Shown here piece by piece: positions 8,568 through 18,247 of a stretch of 64,000 bases of DNA. The translations under genes were made by a program, and so were the position numbers. The stretch comes from Clostridium algifaecis (GTDB taxonomy: Bacteria > Bacillota > Clostridia > Clostridiales > Clostridiaceae). The number at the start of each line of letters is the position of its first letter. Position 1 is the stretch's first letter. The notes beneath the pieces are model-generated. The model saw only the letters and a list, made by a program, of their open reading frames with translations. It did not search any database and was not told the DNA's origin. Location: positions 1 through 64,000 of the forward strand of contig NZ_JAGGLM010000003.1 of assembly GCF_017874415.1 (NCBI RefSeq). The letters run 5' to 3'.

Positions 8568-9740
8568 TTAATTTTTAATTATCTTAGTTATTTTACTAAC
8601 CACCACACACATAAATATTGTTATTGCCATATCAGGTAAAGTATTTCCAATAACTATATCCACATGCATCAATATTCTATATAATATAAAGCCAAGCAGC
8701 CAGATAATAAGGTTCTTAATATTGAATTTTGCCTTGATGCAATCTTTTTTCAGTATAAAATAATCTGCTATTTGTATTGCAATCATAGGTGCGAATACGG
8801 AACCTATTAGATATAAAAAGTTGGTAATATCATCCATTGGGTAAATCATGGCTGCAATCGTTCCTATTATTGTTATGATTATTGCCACCCATTTGCTATT
8901 CAGTTTATTTAATATGGCTTCTGTAGAAACTCCAGCTGAAAATGCATCCATAAATGTAGTAGTCACTGTAGAAAATACTATGATAAGCAGTCCTATAATT
9001 CCTGACCCTGCTTTAACTATTATCTGTGAAATATCACTCTTACCTGTATAAATCACTGCTCCCATTCCTATAATGTACATCCATGAACTTACTATACCAT
9101 ACACTATTACACTGACTAAGGTTGCCTTAAATGGTTTTTCTGCCTCTCTTGTATAATCACTTATAAGTGGCAGCCATGACAGCGGCATTGCAACCGCAAG
9201 CTCTACTGCAGCACCAAATGTAAGGGTGCTTTTTGATACAATTGAAACTGAATTTCCAAAAAATATACACTTGCATAGCCAAAGCGTCAATATGAATAAA
9301 GCAGTCATGGCAACATAATTTAATTTTTCAAGATTATTTATGCCAATCCATATCCAGACAATAATCAGAAGTCCAATAACAATACACCATACCCATGCGC
9401 CTGCTCCTATAATTCCATTGGTTGCAATAGCACTGTCATATATCATAATTGCAGTCCACCCAGCCAATTGTATTACATTCAATACCGAAAATAGTATGCT
9501 TCCCTTTTGTCCAAAGCTCATTTTAACAGTTTCCATTGAGCTTTTTCTTGTTTTTCCACCAATAATTCCTGCTAAAAAAAGCATGACACAGCCAATAATA
9601 TGTCCAATTATAATTGCAGCTATGCCTTTTTTTAATCCAAGTGGTGCAAAATATGTACCTGTAAGTATTTCTGCAATAGAGACACCGGCACCAAACCAAA
9701 TCAGTCCGTTGTTTAATAAAGAAGTTTTTTCATTTTTCAT
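8568..9740 (-). CDS. cytX: Putative hydroxymethylpyrimidine transporter CytX
   Basis: This 390-residue NCS1-type permease has about 11-12 membrane segments. FGAGVSIAEILTGTYFAPLG near residue 16 and PLSWLPLISDYTRE near 190 match the CytX branch, linked to thiamine precursor (HMP) uptake. Its ribosome site AGGAGG overlaps the thiD stop region 11 bases away, so translation is probably coupled. It lies behind the TPP riboswitch at 10695-10840, which supports the thiamine role over general cytosine or purine uptake. Confidence 0.88.
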   Translation of the reverse strand: MKNEKTSLLNNGLIWFGAGVSIAEILTGTYFAPLGLKKGIAAIIIGHIIGCVMLFLAGIIGGKTRKSSMETVKMSFGQKGSILFSVLNVIQLAGWTAIMIYDSAIATNGIIGAGAWVWCIVIGLLIIVWIWIGINNLEKLNYVAMTALFILTLWLCKCIFFGNSVSIVSKSTLTFGAAVELAVAMPLSWLPLISDYTREAEKPFKATLVSVIVYGIVSSWMYIIGMGAVIYTGKSDISQIIVKAGSGIIGLLIIVFSTVTTTFMDAFSAGVSTEAILNKLNSKWVAIIITIIGTIAAMIYPMDDITNFLYLIGSVFAPMIAIQIADYFILKKDCIKAKFNIKNLIIWLLGFILYRILMHVDIVIGNTLPDMAITIFMCVVVSKITKIIKN

Positions 9741-9751
9741 ATTGGTGCCTC

Positions 9752-10543
9752 CTAATACTCGCCTTTAACGGCAAATGCATGATTCATAGGTCCACTGCCT
9801 TTACCAAGGTCAAGCATTGCTTCAAGTGCTCCCGAGATGTATCTTTTTGCTTTTTCAATTGCAGTATCAAGGTCATACCCCTTTGCCAGATTCGATGCTA
9901 TAGCACTAGATAAAGTACATCCTGTTCCATGAGTATTAGGATTGTTAATGCGTTTTCCATTAAACCATTTGAAGCTTCCATCGCTGTATAGAAGATCATT
10001 TGCATCATTTAACTTATGCCCGCCCTTGCATAATACTGCACAATGATATGTATCACTTATGCTCCCAGCAGCCTCTATCATGTCATCAGTTGTTTTTACT
10101 AACATTCCTGACAAGACTTCCGTTTCTGGAATATTAGGTGTAAGCACGGTGGACATAGGCAATAGATATTCCTTAAGAGTACTTATGGCCTCATCACTAA
10201 TAAGCTTTGAGCCGCTAGTAGCAACCATAACAGGGTCAATTACAATATTTTTTGCTTCAAATTTTTTCAATTTTTTGGCTATGGTCTTTATAAGTTCACT
10301 TGATGATACCATGCCTATCTTTACTGCATCCGGATAAATGTCCGTAAACACAGCCTCTAACTGCTTACCTAAAAATTCAGAAGTAACCTCCATAATTCCA
10401 GTAACGCCGGTAGTATTCTGCGCAGTAAGCGCCGTTATCGCACTCATGGCATACACGCCATTTGTGGTCATGGTCTTAATATCTGCTTGGATGCCAGCGC
10501 CTCCACAGGAATCACTGCCTGCGATTGTTAATGTTGTTTTCAT
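9752..10543 (-). CDS. thiD: Hydroxymethylpyrimidine/phosphomethylpyrimidine kinase
   Basis: This 263-residue ribokinase-fold enzyme phosphorylates HMP and HMP-P. GSDSCGGAGIQADIKT near residue 9 and HGTGCTLSSAIASNL near 209 are the substrate and ATP-site motifs. I use the ATG at 10543, with GGAGGAAAT before it, rather than an in-frame start seven codons upstream. It is first in a thiD-cytX operon controlled by the TPP riboswitch. A separate thiE lies at 4.9 kb. Confidence 0.93.
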   Translation of the reverse strand: MKTTLTIAGSDSCGGAGIQADIKTMTTNGVYAMSAITALTAQNTTGVTGIMEVTSEFLGKQLEAVFTDIYPDAVKIGMVSSSELIKTIAKKLKKFEAKNIVIDPVMVATSGSKLISDEAISTLKEYLLPMSTVLTPNIPETEVLSGMLVKTTDDMIEAAGSISDTYHCAVLCKGGHKLNDANDLLYSDGSFKWFNGKRINNPNTHGTGCTLSSAIASNLAKGYDLDTAIEKAKRYISGALEAMLDLGKGSGPMNHAFAVKGEY

Positions 10544-10694
10544 ATTTCCTCCATTCCACCGCACTTAATGCGGCAATCAATACATTAATTTTGTATAGCG
10601 GCAAAAGGTGGTGCCCCCAATCTTCCGCTTATAATATCTCATTTTATAAATACAAACTGAAAGGTATGTCAATCGCACGCTGCAGAATTAAATA

Positions 10695-10840
10695 ATAAAA
10701 AAGCCGCATACATACGAAAGTATATATGCAGCTTGGCAATCCTTCTGCGAACTATATCCCTACGTTGGCATTATCCAAATCAGGTTATGGGTCTAAGCAA
10801 AACAGCTTACTCTCAGCTCGCTTTTTACGAGCCCCCCTTT
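10695..10840 (-). promoter_or_regulatory. TPP riboswitch with terminator, upstream of thiD-cytX
   Basis: Read on the minus strand, the aptamer holds CTGAGAG, ACCTGATTTGGATAATGCCA and ACGTAGGGA in the correct order, the core of the THI element. A 14-bp hairpin with loop TTTC and a T6 tract (about 10695-10734) follows as the expression platform. Thiamine pyrophosphate should therefore stop transcription before thiD. The rest of the gap (10544-10694 and 10841-10903) shows no gene. Confidence 0.95.
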
Positions 10841-10903
10841 GTACTTAAAAATGCATCACTCTAATAGTTATTATACTATATCAAATTTAAAAATCAAAGT
10901 TTA

Positions 10904-13900
10904 CTATAACACAAACAGGGCTGCGTCCTTATAAAATGAGTATAAATATTTTTCTTTTACTTTCATACCTGTCATTCTCTCAAGCGCCTGTGAATAATAA
11001 TAAATTTGAATTTTATATTTATGTTCAAGCTCATCAATATCATCTACATAATCCGTCTTGTAATCTATGAGAACCAACCCATCATCTTCTTCAAAATAGC
11101 AGTCAATTATACCTTGAATAAGTACGTATTCATCCTTTATTGATAAATTTTTATATAAATCACTGCTGTTTACTTTCATGTAAAATGGAACTTCTCTTGA
11201 TATTTTTCTTGACTTCTCCATCCTTTTGCCAAGACTGGACTTGAAAAATTTTAATATTTTATATGGAGAAATTACCATACTTTCTTCTTCTGTAATAAAT
11301 TCTTTTATTACTAAACTTTTTATCTGTTCATCTATACTATCTACGGATTCTACATTTTTAATATCAATATGCTGCATGGCAAGATGCATAAGAGTACCTT
11401 TCTCTGAAGCTGAAAAATTTTTCTTTTGTTTTATAAAATTAGGTCTCTTTAAATTTACCTTTTCTATAAAATGTGCACTATCTTCCATATCAATAAGATT
11501 GAATCTTCTTTTTAATTCTGACACAGAAAATTTAGCAGGTATCCTTGAAATCTCATCATATTTATACTTCCAGTCTAATCTCCTGTTTATTTCTTCATAA
11601 TACTTACTTTTATCCTCATTTAAATATTTACGTTCAATTTCTTCAACTACATCAATTTTTTCTTCTTTTTCTAACGTTTTAAAGAAATCTTCCCTCTTCC
11701 AGAACTTAATACTCCACTTTGAACTGTCATTTATAAGATTGCTATTGTATTCCTCATTTTCACAATCTCTGATAATTTTACCATCTCTATGTCTTGCCAA
11801 TGCTTCACCTATCCAGTCAATATAGTTTTTTGCATTCATTATACTGTATTTTGGTATCTTTTTATCATGAACAAGTGCATCTTCACACCACTTTTTACAT
11901 GTTTTTTCAATATCATTTACCATGCCCGTTATAATAAGTTTTTCCTTTGCCCTTGTAAAAGCTACATATAATATTCTCATTTCTTCTGATAATGTTTCAA
12001 CCTTAGCCTTGTTTTTCATTATCTGTTTTATAATAGTCGGATACCGTATACGTCTTTTGACATCTACATAGTCAGGTCCAAGTCCAAACTCTTCATTAAA
12101 AAGTATAGGTTTATTCATGTCCATAAAATTAAAATTTTTCCCCGATGCTGCCAGTATAACAACAGGAAATTCCAGACCTTTACTCTTGTGTATACTCATT
12201 ATTCTAACTACATTTTCATTCTCGCCAAGTATTTTAGCACTTCCCATGTCACCACTGCTGCTTTTCAATTTATTCATAAAATTTATAAAGTTAAAAAGAC
12301 CCTTATAGCTGCTTTTTTCGTACTGCTCTGCCTTTTCAAACAGCATTCTCAAATTTGCCTGCCTTTGAGTACCACCTGACATGGCACCTACAAAACCATA
12401 ATAACCTGTTTCAATGTATAAGTACCATATAAACTCATCTATAGACATATATGAAACCTTATGTCTCCAATTATTTAATCTCTTCAAGAAATTATTTACT
12501 TTGTTTTTCAAATGATCATCTGAATCAACGCTGCATATCTTTAATGCTTCATAAAAAGGTATATCCTTATTTACAAGTCTTATATCAATAAGTTCCTCAG
12601 GAGAAAAGGATTCTATAGGTGAACGAAGGACTGATATAAGTGGTATGTCCTGAATTGGATTATCTATTATTTTAAGAAGACTCATAATTGTTTTTATCTC
12701 AGTAGTTTCAAAATAACCTATGGATGTATCCGCAAAGACAGGTATATGTAAATTATTTAGTTCTTCTACAACATCTGGTGCTGCATTTCTAGTAGCACGC
12801 ATTAATATTACTATATCTTTATACATTAAATGTCTGTATCCATTTATATTCTTATCATATATACATATGGTATTTCCATTTTTGGGATTTACTAAGTCAT
12901 TTATTTTATTTGCTATAAGTCTGGCTTCTACCTGAATGTTATCTAAATTTTCTTCTTCCTCATCCTCAGTAATTTTGTCTATTAAGTTCAACTCTATAGC
13001 ACTATCATTAAAGATTTTTATATTTTTTTCAATTTGTAGATTAGTGAGTTCTGGATAAGAAGCTCCGCTCTCAAGCTCTTCATTTTCATCATAATTGAGT
13101 TCACCAATTTCTTCTGACATTATTTGTTTAAATAAATAATTGACTCCCCCTATTATGTTAAATCTACTTCTAAAATTTTTAAATAATTTTATTCTTCTAT
13201 TGCTTTTTCCCTTTTCATCTGAGTAACTTTTATACTTTTCAAGAAATAATTCAGGTTTTGCCTGCCTGAACCTGTATATACTCTGTTTTACATCTCCAAC
13301 CATGAAAAGATTTGAATCTTCATATTTTCTACTTATCATATTTATTATAACTTCCTGAACTCCATTAATATCCTGATATTCATCTATCAATATTTCCCTA
13401 AAAATCTTTCTATAATAAAGAGCAGTACTTGAAGGTATGATTTTACCATGTTCATCTGAAGCTGTGAGTATATCGAGGCATAAATGCTCTATATCATTAA
13501 AATCTACTATATCTCTTTCTCTTTTCTTTGAAGAATACCTTTCATTAAAATCCATTACAATTTTCACAAGGCACTTCATGACTGGATACATATCTCTTAT
13601 ACTCTTTGCAGCATCATCAGTATATCCAAAAATCTTTTCTGACATACTTTTTAAACTATCCTTAACATTTTTTCTTATTTTGGTTACTCTGCTTTTAATG
13701 TTGTTATCACATTGATCATTTTTTACAGAAGTAAGTTTTTGAAATTTAAAATTTAAAATTTCATCTCTAACTTTATTCCAATCATCTAATTTTAATAAAT
13801 CATCAAATTTACTTATATCATCATAAAATGCAGTTTTATATGCCTCAATGCCAGAACCAGCATATATTAAACCCACTGCTTTCTCAAGGTTATCCTTTAA

Positions 13901-14575
13901 TGCCTTAATTTCAATTTTAATGCTCAATATAATAATTTTTGCCCATTTAGAAGTTTCAAATTTAAAATTTTCACCTAAATTAAAACTTTCAGCTGCCCCA
14001 GCAAGCCATTTTTTAGGCCAGGGAATGCTCTGAACAAAATCATAAAGAGATAATACAATATTTTGAACCGTAGAATCATTTTTATCACCATAAGAATCAA
14101 TTAAGTTTAAGAAATCATTATCCTCTTTGTCATACTTTTCCTCAAATAATTCCTGCACCGCATCTTGTTTTAAAAGTATATTTTCCTGATTATCTGATAC
14201 TCTAAAATTAGGATCTAAATCTACCATGTGAAAATTATCCCTTATAACTTTAAGACAAAAAGAATGCATGGTCATTATATTAGCCTGATTTAAAAGAGTA
14301 AGCTGTCTTTGGAGTCTCCTGGATTCAATTTTTTCTTCTAGGTTCTTTTGAAGCTCATCACCAATTCTCTCTTTCATCTCTGACGCTGCCGCATTTGTAT
14401 ACGTAACTACAAGCAATTTATCTATATCAATATCTAAATCTTCGTCTGTTATTTTTCTTATTATTCTCTGAACAAGTACTGCAGTTTTGCCAGCTCCTGC
14501 TCCAGCCGCAACTAAAAGATTGGAACCTTCTTCAAATATAGACTCCTTTTGTTCTTCAGTCCATTTTGTACTCAT
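10904..14575 (-). CDS. addA: ATP-dependent helicase/nuclease subunit A (AddA)
   Basis: This 1223-residue subunit of the AddAB double-strand-break resection enzyme has the UvrD-type helicase core, starting with AAGAGAGKTAVLVQRI (Walker A) near residue 18. MVGDVKQSIYRFRQA (near 425) and LYVAFTRAKEKL (near 870) are helicase motifs. The C-terminal RecB-type nuclease has LIDYKTDYVDD near 1170. Full length. In most clostridia addB directly precedes addA; here a GGDEF protein does, so addB must lie elsewhere. Start ATG with AGGTGAT. Confidence 0.95.
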   Translation of the reverse strand: MSTKWTEEQKESIFEEGSNLLVAAGAGAGKTAVLVQRIIRKITDEDLDIDIDKLLVVTYTNAAASEMKERIGDELQKNLEEKIESRRLQRQLTLLNQANIMTMHSFCLKVIRDNFHMVDLDPNFRVSDNQENILLKQDAVQELFEEKYDKEDNDFLNLIDSYGDKNDSTVQNIVLSLYDFVQSIPWPKKWLAGAAESFNLGENFKFETSKWAKIIILSIKIEIKALKDNLEKAVGLIYAGSGIEAYKTAFYDDISKFDDLLKLDDWNKVRDEILNFKFQKLTSVKNDQCDNNIKSRVTKIRKNVKDSLKSMSEKIFGYTDDAAKSIRDMYPVMKCLVKIVMDFNERYSSKKRERDIVDFNDIEHLCLDILTASDEHGKIIPSSTALYYRKIFREILIDEYQDINGVQEVIINMISRKYEDSNLFMVGDVKQSIYRFRQAKPELFLEKYKSYSDEKGKSNRRIKLFKNFRSRFNIIGGVNYLFKQIMSEEIGELNYDENEELESGASYPELTNLQIEKNIKIFNDSAIELNLIDKITEDEEEENLDNIQVEARLIANKINDLVNPKNGNTICIYDKNINGYRHLMYKDIVILMRATRNAAPDVVEELNNLHIPVFADTSIGYFETTEIKTIMSLLKIIDNPIQDIPLISVLRSPIESFSPEELIDIRLVNKDIPFYEALKICSVDSDDHLKNKVNNFLKRLNNWRHKVSYMSIDEFIWYLYIETGYYGFVGAMSGGTQRQANLRMLFEKAEQYEKSSYKGLFNFINFMNKLKSSSGDMGSAKILGENENVVRIMSIHKSKGLEFPVVILAASGKNFNFMDMNKPILFNEEFGLGPDYVDVKRRIRYPTIIKQIMKNKAKVETLSEEMRILYVAFTRAKEKLIITGMVNDIEKTCKKWCEDALVHDKKIPKYSIMNAKNYIDWIGEALARHRDGKIIRDCENEEYNSNLINDSSKWSIKFWKREDFFKTLEKEEKIDVVEEIERKYLNEDKSKYYEEINRRLDWKYKYDEISRIPAKFSVSELKRRFNLIDMEDSAHFIEKVNLKRPNFIKQKKNFSASEKGTLMHLAMQHIDIKNVESVDSIDEQIKSLVIKEFITEEESMVISPYKILKFFKSSLGKRMEKSRKISREVPFYMKVNSSDLYKNLSIKDEYVLIQGIIDCYFEEDDGLVLIDYKTDYVDDIDELEHKYKIQIYYYSQALERMTGMKVKEKYLYSFYKDAALFVL

Positions 14576-14596
14576 AACTTATCACCTAATCTTATA

Positions 14597-15664
14597 TTAA
14601 TAAATCACACTATCTTTTCCCAAACCTTTTCCTTTATACAAATTAACATCTGCTTTTCTTATTAATTCTTCTATATTGTCACTATTTTTTTCAGATACTG
14701 CTATTCCAATAGAAACAGTTACACTGGAAGAAATATTGCCATAATTTATAGATGTATCCCTTATCATATTTTTAATTTTTAGCATTCTATAATATACATC
14801 CTTTACATTTTTTATATTATACATATAAACTATTATTTCTTCCCCACCATATCTTGCCACTAAATCTTCACATCTTAAATTATTTTTTATTATATTACTC
14901 ACACGTCTTAAAACTTTATCACCGTATTGATGTCCAAAAGTGTCATTACACAATTTAAAATCGTCTATATCTATCATTACAATAGAACAGCCATTTCCTG
15001 AATTCTTAATTTTCTCATCTATCACAGAAAAAAAGTAATTTCTATTAAAAAGTCCTGTCAAAAAATCTCTTTGTGAATTTTCTTTTATTTTATTATAAAG
15101 TTTATTATTTTCTATACAAATAGCAATTTGATTTATGAGGGCTGTCAATAATTTTATATGTTCTTCATTCAAATAATTATATATATTATGCTCAACTACA
15201 ATAGCCCCCAAAAGTTCTTCCTTTAAATATATTGGCATAAATATAGAAGAATGAATTTCTATATTCTGCCTGCCAGTATATACATTACTTTTTGAATTTA
15301 ATAGATGTGTGTGCAGTTCTTCTATCTTTCCTGAATTAAATTCATATATATTATTATGATGATTTATATTTTTTAAATTGGAACCTTTCAATTTAAGTTT
15401 TCTATTTTCAACTAAGTAGACACTTGAATAAGTTACTCCTAGAATACCAATCATTATATCATTAATAGTAGATACTATCTCTTTACTTCCTATATTCTTA
15501 TTAATATATTCGCTTATCTCTACTATTAATGACATCATGTCAAGTTTTTTGTCTAATTTTATAATTTGAGTGTTTTGATTTTGCATCGTATATTCAGCCA
15601 TTTTTTGATACTCTTCGTAATCTTTTTTAAGTTGATTATACTTTTTCCATAATAACATTGACAT
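14597..15664 (-). CDS. GAF-GGDEF diguanylate cyclase
   Basis: The 355-residue protein opens with a coiled-coil-like segment (residues 5-45), followed by a GAF-type sensory domain (about 45-190) and a GGDEF domain (about 200-355). The active-site signature is YGGEEI, a working variant of GGDEF. An RxxD inhibitory site (RCED) sits five residues before it, so a cyclic-di-GMP-making, product-inhibited enzyme is expected. The N-terminus has no membrane segment; the protein is cytosolic. It ends 21 bases before addA and may share its transcript. Confidence 0.88.
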   Translation of the reverse strand: MSMLLWKKYNQLKKDYEEYQKMAEYTMQNQNTQIIKLDKKLDMMSLIVEISEYINKNIGSKEIVSTINDIMIGILGVTYSSVYLVENRKLKLKGSNLKNINHHNNIYEFNSGKIEELHTHLLNSKSNVYTGRQNIEIHSSIFMPIYLKEELLGAIVVEHNIYNYLNEEHIKLLTALINQIAICIENNKLYNKIKENSQRDFLTGLFNRNYFFSVIDEKIKNSGNGCSIVMIDIDDFKLCNDTFGHQYGDKVLRRVSNIIKNNLRCEDLVARYGGEEIIVYMYNIKNVKDVYYRMLKIKNMIRDTSINYGNISSSVTVSIGIAVSEKNSDNIEELIRKADVNLYKGKGLGKDSVIY

Positions 15665-15859
15665 AAACTTTTCCCCTATTTAAAAACAATATTTTATATT
15701 ATATTAACATACTTAAAATTTAAAATTAACTTCATATTATAGAATAACATAAATAGACTTATCTTTTCTATAATTAATGGCAAAAAAAGTATTTAATATT
15801 TTTTGTATAAATAGCATAAAACTTTAATTAAAGGGAATTATACACATCTTTTATATTAA

Positions 15860-17356
15860 TTATTTATTCATAATAAACTTAATTACTTCTGTTTTCATTT
15901 CCTGTTTTTTACATATAGTTTTATGTATAATAGAATTTATTTTTAGTTTTTCAACAGCTTCTGGAATTTTAAGTCCTGATACTCTACTCATAATATCTAC
16001 AAGTTCCATATCATCATAATTAATATATTTTTCATCAAGTGCTCTCATAACAGATTTTGTGAATTTAAATGGACTTGCAGTTGACACTATTATAGTCTTT
16101 GTTTTATCCCCTGTATCCTTAACATACTTTTCATATACTGCATCAGCCACTGCCGTATGAGTATCAATTAAATAATTGTAATTTTCAAAATTATGTTTTA
16201 TAGAATCAAGTGTTTCTTCTTCATTTGCAAATCCACCATAAAATAAATTAAGTTCCTTTTTCATATCATCTGTTATTGTATATTTTCCCTCTTTATTTAA
16301 ATTATCCATAAACATTCTAACCAAATCTGTATTTTTAGAACTTATATCATATATTAATCTTTCAAGATTGCTTGAAACAAGTATATCCATAGAAGGTGAT
16401 ATAGTTACTATAAAATTTCTTTCTTTATCATAAGTTCCAGTAGATAAAAAATCAAATAAAACTTTATTATCATTTGAAGAACATATAAGCTTATTTATAG
16501 GTAAACCCATTTTTCTAGCATAATAAGCAGCCAATATATTTCCAAAATTTCCCGTTGGTACATCAAAATTTATTTTTTCTCCAAAATCTATTTCTCCTCT
16601 TCTAACAAGTTCCATATATCCATGAAAATAATAAACTACCTGTGGAACAAGTCTTCCTATATTTATTGAATTTGCAGAAGAAAACATATATCCATTTTCA
16701 TCAAGCTGATCCTTTAAAGTAGCATCATTAAAAATATTTTTTACTTCACTTTGTGCATCATCAAAATTTCCATCTATGCCAATTACCTTAGTATTATTTC
16801 CTACCTGAGTTATCATCTGTCTTCTCTGTATCTCGCTTACTCCATTTTTAGGGAAAAATACAATTATTTTTGTTCCCTCTACATTTGCAAAACCTTCAAG
16901 GGCAGCTTTTCCTGTATCACCTGATGTAGCCGTAAGTATAACTATCTGTTTTTTTAAATTTTGTATTTTTGCCGAAGTCTTCATTAAATGTGGAAGAAGA
17001 CATAATGCCATATCCTTAAAAGCAAGAGTTGGTCCATGATATAATTCCAAATAAAACGCTTTTTTAGTCTTTTTAAGTGGGACAATCTCATCTGAATCAA
17101 ACTTATTATCATAAGCTAAATCTATACATTCATCTAATTCTTTTTTGTCTATATCTGTGAAAAATTTGCTTATAATAAATGAAGCTAATTCTTTATAATT
17201 CATGTCAATACAATTTTTTAATTCATTTCCTACGAAAGGTATTTCATCTGGTACAAAAAGTCCTCCATCATTTGCTATCCCCTTTAAAATTGCAGCTGAT
17301 GCAGGTAATTTCTCCATTTTATTTCCTCTTGTACTGTTATAATAAATATTATTCAA
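15860..17356 (-). CDS. thrC: Threonine synthase
   Basis: This 498-residue PLP enzyme makes threonine from phosphohomoserine. Visible are the family N-terminus YYNSTRGNK, ILKGIANDGGLFVPDEIP, and the PLP lysine in HGPTLAFKDMALCLLPHL near residue 108. I choose the TTG start at 17356, which is 8 bases after AAGGAG. A GTG three codons earlier lies directly against that site and is unlikely. No T-box leader is visible in the long upstream gap. Monocistronic in the window. Confidence 0.93.
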   Translation of the reverse strand: MNNIYYNSTRGNKMEKLPASAAILKGIANDGGLFVPDEIPFVGNELKNCIDMNYKELASFIISKFFTDIDKKELDECIDLAYDNKFDSDEIVPLKKTKKAFYLELYHGPTLAFKDMALCLLPHLMKTSAKIQNLKKQIVILTATSGDTGKAALEGFANVEGTKIIVFFPKNGVSEIQRRQMITQVGNNTKVIGIDGNFDDAQSEVKNIFNDATLKDQLDENGYMFSSANSINIGRLVPQVVYYFHGYMELVRRGEIDFGEKINFDVPTGNFGNILAAYYARKMGLPINKLICSSNDNKVLFDFLSTGTYDKERNFIVTISPSMDILVSSNLERLIYDISSKNTDLVRMFMDNLNKEGKYTITDDMKKELNLFYGGFANEEETLDSIKHNFENYNYLIDTHTAVADAVYEKYVKDTGDKTKTIIVSTASPFKFTKSVMRALDEKYINYDDMELVDIMSRVSGLKIPEAVEKLKINSIIHKTICKKQEMKTEVIKFIMNK

Positions 17357-18247
17357 GCATATCACTCCTTATATTATTAAAGCCTGTATTTTATTTAAAT
17401 ATATAATACCATAGTAATATTAAACTTGAAAATAAAAAATTTATTAAAAAATTATTTACCAGAATCAATTTTAAAAGAATTTCCTAATAATACAAATATA
17501 CTATATAGTTATATATTTGTAAAATATGTACATTAAAATATAATAAATACATTAGCATTCGGTTTTTGACAATTTAACTTATATTCCCTTAGTTTTATAA
17601 TCTGTTTTTTATATCTAAATTTATCAGTAAATGAATTAATTTTTTCTTTTATAAGTATAATGTCAATAGTCGTATAATATTTCTAAAAATATTATACAAA
17701 GTCATATGATTATATTTTTATTGCTTATATGACTTTAATAATCCAAATATAATAAAATAATCATAAATTTAAACAAAATAGATATTTTGTATGATTATTT
17801 ATAACATAATATAGATATAAACCCAATATATATATTACTATATATATTATATTACTTTTATATTATAAAAAAAACATATATTTGTTTAATAAAGTCTAAA
17901 TTTTATATGAAATTTAGATTCTATAATCATAAATTTGGACAAAATATCTATTTTGTATAGTTATTTTGGAAAATATATTAAATATCTTTTCGATTTCTTT
18001 CAAAATCCCCATCAATTTAACAAATTGATAAACAGTTAAATTTAAAATTAATAATAAGAATTGGTAATACCATCATAATTATTACATACTTGTAATTAAC
18101 TTTTACATCTATAAATATTATCTTGATTTATATATTTTCATTATACTTTGTATGTTCTTTGCCATTTTAAAGATATTTTAATCCCATTGAAATTTAATCT
18201 ATTATGATTTAAAATAATATCATTATTTTACGTAGGAAGTGATTAAA
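17357..18247. repeat. 890-bp gene-free region with a cluster of hairpins and a duplicated palindromic element
   Basis: Between divergent thrC and the cysteine desulfurase there is no convincing ORF. Inverted repeats lie at 17672-17682/17687-17697, 17698-17707/17727-17736 and 17895-17903/17910-17918. A 44-base element occurs twice, at 17757-17800 and 17923-17966. Each copy is internally palindromic (ACAAAATA facing TATTTTGT, flanked by ATAATCATA). These may be operator sites, a pair of small mobile hairpins, or decay of an old gene. Confidence 0.5.

Noticed and set aside
17357-18247. T-box leader for thrC
   Set aside because: I looked for the conserved T-box sequence (AGGGTGGAACCGCG type) on the minus strand and found none.
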